From Ruminococcus flavefaciens (GTDB taxonomy: Bacteria; Bacillota; Clostridia; Oscillospirales; Ruminococcaceae): DNA of 64,000 nucleotides. The stretch covers positions 13,232 to 77,231 of the forward strand of contig SFMO01000023.1 of NCBI GenBank assembly GCA_004554385.1, read 5' to 3'. A model generated the notes under the pieces. The model was not told where the DNA came from. It did not search any database and saw only the letters and a program-made list of their open reading frames with translations. A program made the position numbers and the translations under genes. Position 1 is the first letter of the stretch. The number at the start of each line of letters is the position of its first letter. Below are positions 9,233 to 17,078 of the stretch, in pieces.

Positions 9233-9294
9233 ATAACTGTATCAGTTATGACACAGTTATTATGGATCACTGCGTCAAACAGGAAGTGTTGACT

Positions 9295-10191
9295 ATGAAA
9301 TACAAAATTATCGGTCTGCTGAAAAGCCCGGTATCCGGTATGCTGATCTTCTTATCAGCTATACTGTGCTTTTCACTGACAGCATCATTCGGTCAGAACG
9401 GTGAAAAAAGCACATCCGACGGATTTGCCGTTGCCGCTGTCAGTGCTGCCGCAGATATAATAAACGACGAGCTGACTACATGTCCTGTCACCACCGTCAC
9501 AACGACCACTGTAACAACTACAGTTACCTCAACAACAACCACATCCCCCTATGAGGTGTTACAGCCTGACCGCTATGCAGGGACCTCTGCCAACAGTGAA
9601 TTCTACCAGGACAGACTTGCCGTTGCGGGAGACTCCCTTGCCCTCGGATTCAGCTATTACGGCTTTGTACCCAAAATGCACAGCATCGCAGGAGATTCTG
9701 TTTCAATGTGGAATCTTGACTACTTTACCTTCGACCACGGAAACGGCGAGCTTGGCATGGTTGACTCCATAGCCGAGGTCAGCCCGAGACTTCTTTATAT
9801 CTCTGTCGGTATGAACGACGTGAATCTTAACTATCCCGAGACCTACGTAAAGCGCTACCGTGAGGTGATCGAGGAGATAATCGAACGTGTTCCCGGCATA
9901 AACATCGTTGTGGCAGGAATTACTCCTGTGTGCTCTTACTGCAAGGTCGTAAAAAACAGTATTATACGTGAATACAATTCCGCTCTTGAAAATATGGTAA
10001 AGGATATGGATATGCCGCAGGTCGTCTATTTCGACACCTATTCAGTAGTCTGCGACAAGGAGCAGAATCTCCGTGAGGATTACACCTCGGGAGACGGTAT
10101 GCATATCTACATACCATGCTATAATGATATACTTACTGCACTGTTCGATTTCCTTGATACTACGGACTTCAGAAAGCGGCTTGGCGGATAG
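9295..10191 (+). CDS. Secreted or membrane-anchored SGNH/GDSL-family hydrolase
   Basis: 298 residues from the ATG at 9295, which is preceded by AGGAAG with 8-nt spacing; the longer frame from 9223 starts within the promoter. An N-terminal hydrophobic segment (about 12-32) is a signal peptide or anchor. A Thr-rich linker (about 64-84) follows, then the hydrolase domain. SGNH blocks are visible: block I AGDSLALG with nucleophile Ser114, block III GMND with Asn174, and block V DGMH with Asp267 and His270. These enzymes deacylate carbohydrates or lipids; a role on the cell surface or on acetylated polysaccharide is plausible for a fibre degrader. The substrate cannot be read from sequence. It is a single-gene unit ending in a strong terminator. 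Confidence 0.88.
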   Translation: MKYKIIGLLKSPVSGMLIFLSAILCFSLTASFGQNGEKSTSDGFAVAAVSAAADIINDELTTCPVTTVTTTTVTTTVTSTTTTSPYEVLQPDRYAGTSANSEFYQDRLAVAGDSLALGFSYYGFVPKMHSIAGDSVSMWNLDYFTFDHGNGELGMVDSIAEVSPRLLYISVGMNDVNLNYPETYVKRYREVIEEIIERVPGINIVVAGITPVCSYCKVVKNSIIREYNSALENMVKDMDMPQVVYFDTYSVVCDKEQNLREDYTSGDGMHIYIPCYNDILTALFDFLDTTDFRKRLGG

Positions 10192-10193
10192 GA

Positions 10194-10227
10194 AAAAAGC
10201 CTGAGAGAATCATCTCTCAGGCTTTTT
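10194..10227. terminator. Bidirectional intrinsic terminator
   Basis: 10-bp perfect stem GCCTGAGAGA/TCTCTCAGGC (10199-10208 with 10213-10222), ATCA loop, A run on the left and T run on the right. It serves the SGNH hydrolase gene (plus) and the end of the his operon (minus). Confidence 0.92.
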
Positions 10228-10228
10228 A

Positions 10229-10567
10229 TCATGTATTCTTGTCTACCTCATGGAACTTTTTAAGATTTCCTATCTTCTCATTTCTCTCGTCAAGAACTCT
10301 CTCAACGTCAGACCAGTCAAGTCCCTGATTTGCACAGAGCACCATTACATGGTAAAGAAGATCGTTTATCTCGTTCATAAGCTCGTCGTTGTCGCCGTTC
10401 TTGGCAGCAATAACCGTTTCTGTAGCTTCCTCTCCTACCTTCTTGCAGATCTTGTCAACGCCCTTTTCAAAAAGATAGCAGGTGTAGGAGTTCTCAGCAG
10501 CTGTTCCGTTCTCAAACTGCTTCTTTCTCTCCTTGATTACCTCGAAAATTTCCTGATAAACTGTCAT
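10229..10567 (-). CDS. hisE: Phosphoribosyl-ATP pyrophosphatase HisE
   Basis: 112 residues. It hydrolyses phosphoribosyl-ATP to phosphoribosyl-AMP, step 2 of histidine synthesis. The family signature is clear: KVGEEATETVIAAKNGD followed by NEINDLLYHVMVL, the all-alpha MazG-like fold with acidic metal-binding residues. HisE is fused to HisI in many bacteria; here it is a separate protein whose ATG overlaps the hisI stop by one base (TAATG), so coupling is retained. It is the last gene of the his operon and is followed immediately by a terminator. Confidence 0.97.
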   Translation of the reverse strand: MTVYQEIFEVIKERKKQFENGTAAENSYTCYLFEKGVDKICKKVGEEATETVIAAKNGDNDELMNEINDLLYHVMVLCANQGLDWSDVERVLDERNEKIGNLKKFHEVDKNT

Positions 10568-10917
10568 TATTCATTCTCCTCATTATTATATATTTCGTTG
10601 AAAAAGCAGCTGTAGCTTCCTGTATGACAGGCAACTCCCGTCTGCTCAACATTTACAAGCAGGGTATCATTATCGCAGTCTCCGTATATCGATACGACCT
10701 TCTGCAGATGTCCCGATGTAGCGCCCTTGTTCCAGTACTCCTGACGGGAGCGGCTCCAGAACCATGTATAGCCTGTTTCGAGAGTTTTCTTCAGGCTTTC
10801 CTTGTTCATATATGCAAGCATAAGAACTGTTTTTGTATTGACCTCATAGCATATTGCAGGGATAAGCTCTCCCTTAACAAAGAATTTATCAAGGTCATTC
10901 ATATCGATCTTTATCAT
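10567..10917 (-). CDS. hisI: Phosphoribosyl-AMP cyclohydrolase HisI
   Basis: 116 residues. It opens the adenine ring of phosphoribosyl-AMP, step 3 of histidine synthesis. Conserved family blocks are present: SRQEYWNKGATSGH, then DCDNDTLLV and QTGVACHTG, which carry the Zn/Mg-binding cysteines and aspartates. Length matches stand-alone HisI. It is downstream of the SdpI-like gene (2-nt gap) and overlaps hisE by one base. Confidence 0.97.
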   Translation of the reverse strand: MIKIDMNDLDKFFVKGELIPAICYEVNTKTVLMLAYMNKESLKKTLETGYTWFWSRSRQEYWNKGATSGHLQKVVSIYGDCDNDTLLVNVEQTGVACHTGSYSCFFNEIYNNEENE

Positions 10918-10919
10918 AT

Positions 10920-11300
10920 TTACTCCTTCGCGTTTGGTTTACCGTTTTCGTCGAAATTACTTCGCAGCTTCATCATCACCATTGTAACGGAACAGCTCAT
11001 AAGTATAACTATAACTGCCACAGCTATTCCTGCGATAATAGCAGCTATCTCCTCACTTGACAGAAACGCTGCGTCAGTAGCAGCCGTAGACAATACGATA
11101 CCTGCTATGCCGGATCTGATCCAGTACTTGCCGCAGGTCACGTTTGCAAACTCCCACGTTTCGCTGCTTTTTTTTGCGCTTTCTGTCAGAAAGCCCATTT
11201 TCATATCAGCATCCTCAGGAGCACGGAACTTCATATAATAGCCGCCAAAAATAGCTGCCGCTGAAAAAATGATGTCCAGTATCAGAAAAAAACATAGCAT
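10920..11300 (-). CDS. SdpI-family small membrane protein
   Basis: 126 residues from the ATG at 11298-11300, with GAGG at 8-nt spacing; a GTG at 11309 is a possible alternative. Three hydrophobic segments are visible (about 2-18, 60-76 and 83-105). The stretch SSETWEFANVTCGKYWIRSG resembles the conserved loop of the SdpI/YhfL family (a motif like T-E-W-x-x-A-N-x-x-x-G-K). SdpI itself gives immunity to the SdpC toxin, but most relatives are uncharacterised, and no SdpC-like gene lies nearby. It sits inside the his operon between a GNAT gene and hisI. A link to histidine synthesis is not suggested by the protein itself. Confidence 0.68.
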   Translation of the reverse strand: MLCFFLILDIIFSAAAIFGGYYMKFRAPEDADMKMGFLTESAKKSSETWEFANVTCGKYWIRSGIAGIVLSTAATDAAFLSSEEIAAIIAGIAVAVIVILMSCSVTMVMMKLRSNFDENGKPNAKE

Positions 11301-11310
11301 ATCTCTCACC

Positions 11311-12099
11311 TCATGTCCAGAGAGATGTTATAAACATCGGTGAAGCATCATCCGCTTCCTTAAAGCCGCAGTTCCTGTAGAAATGAAGCTCATTATTATA
11401 GGCTATTACCGCTATCCTGAGGTAATCTTTATAATGCTCCTTCATCATATCAACAAGAGTCCTTCCCACGGTTATTCCGTGGTACTGCGGATCTACAAGG
11501 AGATAATGCACATATGCATTCATTATGCCGTCATCCATAGCGCATACCATGCCGATAAGCTTTTCACCGTCCCAAGCGCTGTAGACAGTACTGAAGTTTT
11601 TCATAGCTGTCCGAAGCTTTTCCGGGAAATGTCCCGACGACCATTCAACGGAAAGGAACAGCCTTTTCAGCTCCTCTGCCGAAAAATCGTGAGTATCCTT
11701 ATAAACAATGTTCATATTGATCTGTTCCTTTATCCTTTCGAGGCTCTCAGCCCTTCTTACAGTGAAGTACTTACTGAATTCGCGCTCCCACATATTCATC
11801 TCGTTTTTCAGATAGTCTGCTGATGCATCGTTCATTATGAACCACACGTTCTCACAGCCGGTCTTTGACATTTGCGGAAGCAGATAAGCAAAGCCCCAGC
11901 ACACGTCAGCTTTATCATCCTCAAAGCCGTTTCTTGCGTCGATCACGAAATCGCAGTCATACTTCCTTATAAGCTCGAGAGCTGCCTCTGCAGGCTGACG
12001 ATAGTTAATAAGATGAGCTTCCTGTTTCCATGACAGAAGTACCAGTCTATCATCTTCAAGAAAGTCAACATCTGCATATTCTGATGTAAATGTTCTCAT
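11311..12099 (-). CDS. GNAT-family N-acetyltransferase with an N-terminal STAS/SpoIIAA-like domain
   Basis: About 262 residues. The start at 12097-12099 is preferred because GGGAGA lies just upstream; the ATGs at 12117 and 12111 have no ribosome-binding site. Residues about 1-125 form an alpha/beta domain that resembles STAS-like folds (LINYRQPAEAALELI, FVIDARNGF). Residues about 130-262 are a GNAT domain: LIGMVCAMDD, then VHYLLVDPQYHGITVGRTLV as the acetyl-CoA loop, and FYRNCGFKEA near the end. The acceptor is unknown. The gene follows cdd after a 104-nt gap without a clear terminator, so it is likely still in the his transcript. Confidence 0.8.
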   Translation of the reverse strand: MRTFTSEYADVDFLEDDRLVLLSWKQEAHLINYRQPAEAALELIRKYDCDFVIDARNGFEDDKADVCWGFAYLLPQMSKTGCENVWFIMNDASADYLKNEMNMWEREFSKYFTVRRAESLERIKEQINMNIVYKDTHDFSAEELKRLFLSVEWSSGHFPEKLRTAMKNFSTVYSAWDGEKLIGMVCAMDDGIMNAYVHYLLVDPQYHGITVGRTLVDMMKEHYKDYLRIAVIAYNNELHFYRNCGFKEADDASPMFITSLWT

Positions 12100-12203
12100 A
12101 TTTTCTCCCATACCCATAAAATTTTCAGCATACGCTGAGGCACTTCACGATTCTTTTTCTTTTAATTCTGAAAGCGCCTTTTAATTTCCTGAAACTCAGG
12201 ACT

Positions 12204-12596
12204 TTATATCCACCACTGCGGAGTGAGCTCGCCCAGCTTCATAACGATACCCTTGGAATAATCTATCATTATCTCGATATCCTTATAGCTGTCGGGCATG
12301 AGCTGCACCATAAGCTCACGGCATGCGCCGCAGGGAGCTCCGCGTCCCTCTACAGGCGGGATACAAAGCACCTTGTCTATCTCCTGTTCACCATTAGTGA
12401 CCATATTGAATATGGCATTTCTCTCGGCACATATTCCGAGAGTTGAACAGGTATCGATGCATACTCCCGTGTAGATTTTACCTGATTTGCTGAGTACAGC
12501 CGCAGATACCTCTCCCGCCGTCACATATTCCGAAATACGTCTTGGCTTCAGTACCGCCTCTGCTGCTGCATGCATCTCTTCCCATATCCTGTCCAT
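12204..12596 (-). CDS. Cytidine deaminase-family protein
   Basis: 130 residues with the zinc site of the cytidine deaminase fold: CAE at residues 56-58 (Cys56 ligand, Glu58 proton shuttle) and PCGAC with Cys89 and Cys92. It could be cytidine deaminase (pyrimidine salvage) or a blasticidin-S-deaminase-like relative. The N terminus and GRGAPCGACRELMVQL are close to both, so substrate specificity is left open. It starts 3 nt after hisF and has no pathway reason to be in a his operon. Confidence 0.87.
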   Translation of the reverse strand: MDRIWEEMHAAAEAVLKPRRISEYVTAGEVSAAVLSKSGKIYTGVCIDTCSTLGICAERNAIFNMVTNGEQEIDKVLCIPPVEGRGAPCGACRELMVQLMPDSYKDIEIMIDYSKGIVMKLGELTPQWWI

Positions 12597-12599
12597 AGT

Positions 12600-13355
12600 T
12601 CACCTCACGGTAACGCCCTTGCCGCGGCAGTAGTCCTTAACCTCGCCCACAGTAAGCTCCTTGAAGTGGAAAAGTGAAGCAGCAAGTGCCGCAGTTGCAC
12701 CTGTCTTCTCGAACACCTCATAAAAGTCGTTTATCTTTCCTGCTCCGCCGCTGGCGATAACAGGTATGGAGCAGTTGTCGCATACCGCCTTGAGCATAGG
12801 AATGTCAAATCCCTCCTTTGTGCCGTCAGCGTCGATGGAGTTAAGACATATCTCACCTGCCCCAAGCTTTTCAATGGTGTGTACCCAGTCGATAAGGTCT
12901 ATGCCCATGTCCTTGCGTCCGCCATTTATATAGACTGTCCACTTGTTTTCAGCGACCTTCTTTGCGTCAATGCCGACGCATATGCACTGGCTTCCGAAAA
13001 TATCAGCGCCGTCCTTGATAAGCTGCGGATTCTGTACTGCCTGTGAGTTTACGGAAACCTTGTCCGCACCTGCTCTCAGAGCCTCACGAATATCATCAAC
13101 TGTCTTTATTCCACCGCCTACAGTAAGGGGAACAAAGACCTTCTTTGCAGTATCTCTCACAACATCGAGAAATACTCCTCTGCCCTCAAAGGAAGCAGTT
13201 ATATCATAGAAAACCAGCTCATCTGCGCCCTGCTTGTTATACTCAGCCGCACACTCAACAGGATCGCCCACATCGCGGACTCCCTCAAAATTCACACCCT
13301 TGACCACCTTGCCGTTTCTTACGTCAAGACAAGGAATTATTCTCTTTGCAAGCAT
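12600..13355 (-). CDS. hisF: Imidazole glycerol phosphate synthase cyclase subunit HisF
   Basis: 251-residue TIM barrel. With HisH it forms IGP and AICAR from PRFAR and ammonia (step 6). Both catalytic aspartates are present: Asp11 in IPCLDVRNG and the second in CVGIDAK (about 130). Phosphate-binding glycines appear in VGGGIKT and ASGGAG. It is separated from hisH by hisA and two small extra genes, which is unusual, since hisH-hisA-hisF usually adjoin. Confidence 0.98.
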   Translation of the reverse strand: MLAKRIIPCLDVRNGKVVKGVNFEGVRDVGDPVECAAEYNKQGADELVFYDITASFEGRGVFLDVVRDTAKKVFVPLTVGGGIKTVDDIREALRAGADKVSVNSQAVQNPQLIKDGADIFGSQCICVGIDAKKVAENKWTVYINGGRKDMGIDLIDWVHTIEKLGAGEICLNSIDADGTKEGFDIPMLKAVCDNCSIPVIASGGAGKINDFYEVFEKTGATAALAASLFHFKELTVGEVKDYCRGKGVTVR

Positions 13356-13369
13356 TTTTTCACTTCCTT

Positions 13370-13573
13370 TTATCCGTTCTTGGCTTTTTTATACATTTTT
13401 ATCGATGAATACACCATTACAGGCAGTGATATGAGGATTATCAGACCTAAAATACGCTTTATCCAGTCATTCATCTCAATGTCTGCCATCCTCATTAAAA
13501 TAACTATAACCGAGCATATACTTCCTGCCAGTAATGATATTATCCATGCTTTAGTCGGTTTCACATCATTCAT
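13370..13573 (-). CDS. Small two-pass membrane protein inside the his operon
   Basis: 67 residues from the ATG at 13571-13573, with GGAG in the last codons of hisA. Two hydrophobic helices are visible (about 11-28 and 38-56), with a short polar loop (ADIEMNDWIK) and a basic tail (KMYKKAKNG). It starts one base after the hisA stop, so it is translationally coupled to hisA. No family is recognised. Confidence 0.7.
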   Translation of the reverse strand: MNDVKPTKAWIISLLAGSICSVIVILMRMADIEMNDWIKRILGLIILISLPVMVYSSIKMYKKAKNG

Positions 13574-13574
13574 A

Positions 13575-14300
13575 TTACTTCTCCGCATATTCTATGGCTT
13601 CTCTGAGGTTCAGAGTGCCCTTGTAGATCGACTTTCCGCAGATAGTTCCGTACAGTCCCATGTCCTTGCAGGCAATGATGTCGTCCATTGTGTGGACTCC
13701 GCCGCTTGCAACGATATTTGCTCTGCCCTCTGTTGCGTCAGCAAGCTTTTTGAGCTGTTCGCGGTTGACTCCCGAAAGAGTTCCGTCCTTGGAAATATCG
13801 GTGAAAATAAAGTACTTCACACCCGACTCTATCATCTTGTTTGCAAGGTCGATGTAGTGTACATCAGAGCTTTCGAGCCAGCCCTCTGTTGCCACCATTT
13901 CATTCATTGCGTCTATCCCTACGACTATCTTTTCACTGCCGAATTTCTCAACGGCTTCGCAGACAAGCTTAGGATTTTTAAGAGCTACCGAACCGAGAAT
14001 AACTCTTGTGATGCCCATGTCAAGGTACTCTTTTATAGTTTCCAGACTGCGGATACCGCCGCCAAGTTCTACCTTGAGGTTTGTCTTTTCGGCAACATCT
14101 GTGTATATCTTAGTGTTGACAGGTCTGCCTTCCTTAGCTCCGTCAAGGTCGACCATGTGTATCCACTCTGCACCTGCTGCCTCGAAGCTCTTTGCAGTTT
14201 CAAGATAGTCCGAAGCAACCTTCTCAACCGTGGAAAAATCGCCCTTGAATAAGCGGACACAGTTGCCGTCCTTAATGTCTATTGCGGGGAAAATTATCAT
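13575..14300 (-). CDS. hisA: ProFAR isomerase HisA
   Basis: 241-residue TIM barrel that isomerises ProFAR to PRFAR (step 5). Catalytic Asp8 lies in FPAIDIKDG and the second Asp in VVGIDAM. The phosphate-binding ends LGGGIRS and ASGGVH are present. The sequence is specific to HisA rather than HisF (for example VKYFIFTDISKDGTLSG). It lies between two small unassigned genes. Confidence 0.98.
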   Translation of the reverse strand: MIIFPAIDIKDGNCVRLFKGDFSTVEKVASDYLETAKSFEAAGAEWIHMVDLDGAKEGRPVNTKIYTDVAEKTNLKVELGGGIRSLETIKEYLDMGITRVILGSVALKNPKLVCEAVEKFGSEKIVVGIDAMNEMVATEGWLESSDVHYIDLANKMIESGVKYFIFTDISKDGTLSGVNREQLKKLADATEGRANIVASGGVHTMDDIIACKDMGLYGTICGKSIYKGTLNLREAIEYAEK

Positions 14301-14322
14301 ATAAGTCCTCCTATTTTGATCT

Positions 14323-14733
14323 TCAGCGGTAAATCTTCTTATCCTTTACCTGATCGTCACACTTTATATCAACATATCCTTTAGCGTGTTTGAAATTTAT
14401 TTTTACAACATATCTTCCTGTTTCATCAGCGGTAAAATAAGTATCAGCATCTTCGATATTACTTATCACTTCGCCGCTTTTTTCGCCCTTTCGGGTAAAT
14501 GAGACTTTTGCCTTACCTTTCTCTATATGAGCGTCAAGGTGCAGTTTTTCGCCTGTTTCCAGCTGAAATTCAAAACGTTCATTCCCATTGAAGTAATAAA
14601 AATCAGCATAGTATCTGCCGGTCAGAAAATGTCTGCCATCACCTTTGAAAGAGTAAACATTGTCCCATATCAGGAATCCGATCAAACCTGCTGCTAAAAC
14701 TCCACCTGAAACTTTTGCTACAATTTTTTTCAT
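14323..14733 (-). CDS. Predicted membrane-anchored or secreted protein of unknown function
   Basis: 136 residues. A short basic N terminus and one hydrophobic helix (about 8-24) act as an anchor or signal. The rest is a beta-rich soluble domain with lysines and aromatics (FYYFNGNERFEFQLETGEKL, then YFTADETGRYVVKINFKH). The pattern resembles an extracytoplasmic beta sandwich of about 100 residues. No family is recognised. It lies between hisH and hisA in the his operon with 22-nt spacing to each neighbour. Confidence 0.68.
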   Translation of the reverse strand: MKKIVAKVSGGVLAAGLIGFLIWDNVYSFKGDGRHFLTGRYYADFYYFNGNERFEFQLETGEKLHLDAHIEKGKAKVSFTRKGEKSGEVISNIEDADTYFTADETGRYVVKINFKHAKGYVDIKCDDQVKDKKIYR

Positions 14734-14754
14734 ACCGTTACTCCTATATCATAT

Positions 14755-15360
14755 TCAATTTATAAGTGAACCGAAGCTTCTGAGTATTTTCAGACCTGTC
14801 TCACCGCTCTTTTCAGGGTGGAACTGTGCTCCGTAAACGTATTTTCCGTCGTATACAAGTGCAGGCACACGTCCGCCGTACTCAACGTATGCAGCGATAT
14901 TCTTATCCTCGCAGTGTGCCTTGTAGGAGTGAACGAAATAAACGTACTCGTTATCGCCAACATTTGCAAGAAGCGGACAGTCATTGAGCTTTTCGAGCTT
15001 GTTCCAGCCCATGTGTGGGATTATAAGCTCAGGCTCTTCCATTTTTCTTACGCTGCCGCCGATAAGACCAAGTCCGTCGCATTCTTCAAACTCATAGCCC
15101 TTGTCAAAGATGAGCTGCATACCGAGGCAGATACCGAGAAAGGGCTTTCTTGCAGCTTCTTCCTTGATAGTATCCACAAGTCCCGTAGCTTCAAGTTTTT
15201 TCATAGCAGCCGGAAACGCACCAACTCCCGGGAGAATAACAGCATCTGCTGCCTTGACAGACTCCTTGTCGTTTACAAGTCTGCTTTCAAGTCCGAGATA
15301 GTCCAGAGCATTCTTAACGCTGAAAATATTTCCAGCACCATAATCGATTATCGCTATCAT
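14755..15360 (-). CDS. hisH: Imidazole glycerol phosphate synthase glutaminase subunit HisH
   Basis: 201-residue class I glutamine amidotransferase feeding ammonia to HisF. The nucleophile Cys is in LGICLGMQL (about residue 79), and the His and Glu of the triad are in QFHPEKSG near residues 181-183. The N terminus IAIIDYGAGN is typical. Its ATG overlaps the hisB stop by one base (TGATG). Confidence 0.98.
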   Translation of the reverse strand: MIAIIDYGAGNIFSVKNALDYLGLESRLVNDKESVKAADAVILPGVGAFPAAMKKLEATGLVDTIKEEAARKPFLGICLGMQLIFDKGYEFEECDGLGLIGGSVRKMEEPELIIPHMGWNKLEKLNDCPLLANVGDNEYVYFVHSYKAHCEDKNIAAYVEYGGRVPALVYDGKYVYGAQFHPEKSGETGLKILRSFGSLIN

Positions 15361-15941
15361 CAGAGAACTCCTTTCGTTGAAAGAGTTGAACCGTCCTTAT
15401 TTTCGGTAATGGCAGTTTTCAGCGCATGTGCTACCGCCTTGTATACAGCTTCTGCCTTGTGGTGGTCATTGCTGCCGTAAAGCAGATTTATGTGCAGTGT
15501 CATGCCCGAATTGAAGGCAAAAGCACGGAAGAATTCCTCGGTCATACAAAGGTCATATCCTCCGCAGCTCTGATTTGTAAATTCGCAGTTGAACACAAGA
15601 AACGGTCTGTTGCTCAGGTCGAGACTTGCCATTGCAAGTGACTCGTCCATAGGGATATAGGCAGTACCATAGCGGACTATACCCGATTTATTGCCGAGAG
15701 CCTGTCCCAGAGCCTGTCCCAGAGCAATGCCCGTGTCCTCAATAGTGTGGTGACAGTCAACATGGAGGTCACCCTTGACCTTAACGGACATGCTTATTCC
15801 GCTGTGTACCGAAAGAGCAGTCAGCATATGGTCAAAGAAGCCTATTCCCGTGTCTATATCGGCACTGCCCTTTTCGTCAAGAGAAACAGCTATCTTTATC
15901 TGTGTCTCTTTGGTAACTCTCTCTATTTCAGCCTTGCGCAT
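15360..15941 (-). CDS. hisB: Imidazoleglycerol-phosphate dehydratase HisB
   Basis: 193-residue monofunctional dehydratase (step 7). The metal-binding signatures are visible: FFDHMLTALSVHSG near the N terminus, CHHTIEDTGIALG in the middle and DHHKAEAVYKA near the C terminus. There is no histidinol-phosphatase domain, and none is seen elsewhere in the operon, so that step must be encoded outside the window. A short duplicated segment reads ALGQALGQALG where most family members have one copy. Confidence 0.98.
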   Translation of the reverse strand: MRKAEIERVTKETQIKIAVSLDEKGSADIDTGIGFFDHMLTALSVHSGISMSVKVKGDLHVDCHHTIEDTGIALGQALGQALGNKSGIVRYGTAYIPMDESLAMASLDLSNRPFLVFNCEFTNQSCGGYDLCMTEEFFRAFAFNSGMTLHINLLYGSNDHHKAEAVYKAVAHALKTAITENKDGSTLSTKGVL

Positions 15942-15955
15942 TTCAGCCGCCTCCT

Positions 15956-17014
15956 TTATTTTCTGAAGTAATTTTCAAGTACTTCCATGAATCGTGCATT
16001 TTCCTCAGCACTTCCCGATGTGATTCGGATAGCACCCTTGAATTTTCTTATTGCAATGGAATTTTCCAGCATGAACCGGTATATATTGTCGCAGTCATCT
16101 GTTTTTATGAACACGAAATTCGTGCAGGTATCGTATATCTTTTCAAAGCAGCTGTACTTATCGTTGAGAGCAGCAATGTCGCTGTGGAGCTTCTTTGTAT
16201 TCGCGATGATAGTATCGCGGCACTCCCTGAGATAATCCTTTTCACTGAGTATATCGGCAACAATGGTCTGTGCCACAGTGTCGTTGTTATACGGTGACTT
16301 TGCAGCACGTATTGCATTTGTTATGGTCTTGTTTGCAACTGCAAAGCCGAATCTTACAGCCGCCATACCGATAGCCTTTGAGCAGGTCTTGAGGATAATG
16401 AGATTGCTGTAATTATTGACCTCATCAAGTAGTGACTGATCCCAGAAATCCATATATGCCTCATCAAGGATAACGAGCACATCTTCAAGAGACTCGATTA
16501 TCTTCCTTACAGCAGCTCTGTCCAGACCGAGAGATGTAGGGTTGCAGGGGTTAGAGAAGATAAGTCCCTTTGCCCCCTTTTCCTGACAGAAGGCAATAAG
16601 CTTGTCAGGATCAATTGTCAGGTCAGCTTCCTTCTGATATGTCTCAACATTCACCTCATAAAGCTGAGCATAGAACTGATACATAGAGAAATCGTAGGAT
16701 ACGTTCACTACTGTATCCCCTGCTTCAAAGAAACAGCCCTCAATGATACTGATAAGCTCGTCGGAGCCGTTTCCTGCGCTTATAAGCTCCTCGGGAACGT
16801 TGTAAAGCTCGGAAAACGCCTTTGTGGGAGCCTTTGCAAGACAGTCGGGATAGCGGTTGAAGTCTATCTGAGAAATGCTCTTTCCGATCTTAGCCTTTAA
16901 GCTGTCATTGAGATTGAAACAGCTCTCGTTAGCGTCAAGTCTTATGTCATAGTGTCCTGTGATAGGATCGTACGGCACTAAATTAACCAGTTTTTTATTA
17001 AGTTTGTAACTCAT
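15956..17014 (-). CDS. hisC: Histidinol-phosphate aminotransferase HisC
   Basis: 352-residue PLP-dependent fold-type I aminotransferase (step 8). The PLP lysine is in KTCSKAIGMAAVRFGFA near residue 213. The substrate and cofactor motifs FSNPCNPTSLG and LDEAYMDFW match the family, and GNGSDELI binds the phosphate of PLP. Operon position between hisD and hisB is conventional. Confidence 0.97.
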   Translation of the reverse strand: MSYKLNKKLVNLVPYDPITGHYDIRLDANESCFNLNDSLKAKIGKSISQIDFNRYPDCLAKAPTKAFSELYNVPEELISAGNGSDELISIIEGCFFEAGDTVVNVSYDFSMYQFYAQLYEVNVETYQKEADLTIDPDKLIAFCQEKGAKGLIFSNPCNPTSLGLDRAAVRKIIESLEDVLVILDEAYMDFWDQSLLDEVNNYSNLIILKTCSKAIGMAAVRFGFAVANKTITNAIRAAKSPYNNDTVAQTIVADILSEKDYLRECRDTIIANTKKLHSDIAALNDKYSCFEKIYDTCTNFVFIKTDDCDNIYRFMLENSIAIRKFKGAIRITSGSAEENARFMEVLENYFRK

Positions 17015-17078
17015 AATTTATCCTTTCCAAATAAACACCTATAGGGCAGCTGTATTTCAAGCCGCCCCATTGCGTGAT

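Noticed and set aside
10920..11300. SdpC toxin / SdpI immunity pair
   Set aside because: Only an SdpI-like gene is present; no candidate secreted toxin gene adjoins it.
13380..14252. 290-codon plus-strand frame opposite hisA
   Set aside because: hisA is unambiguous on the other strand; the opposite frame has no family resemblance.
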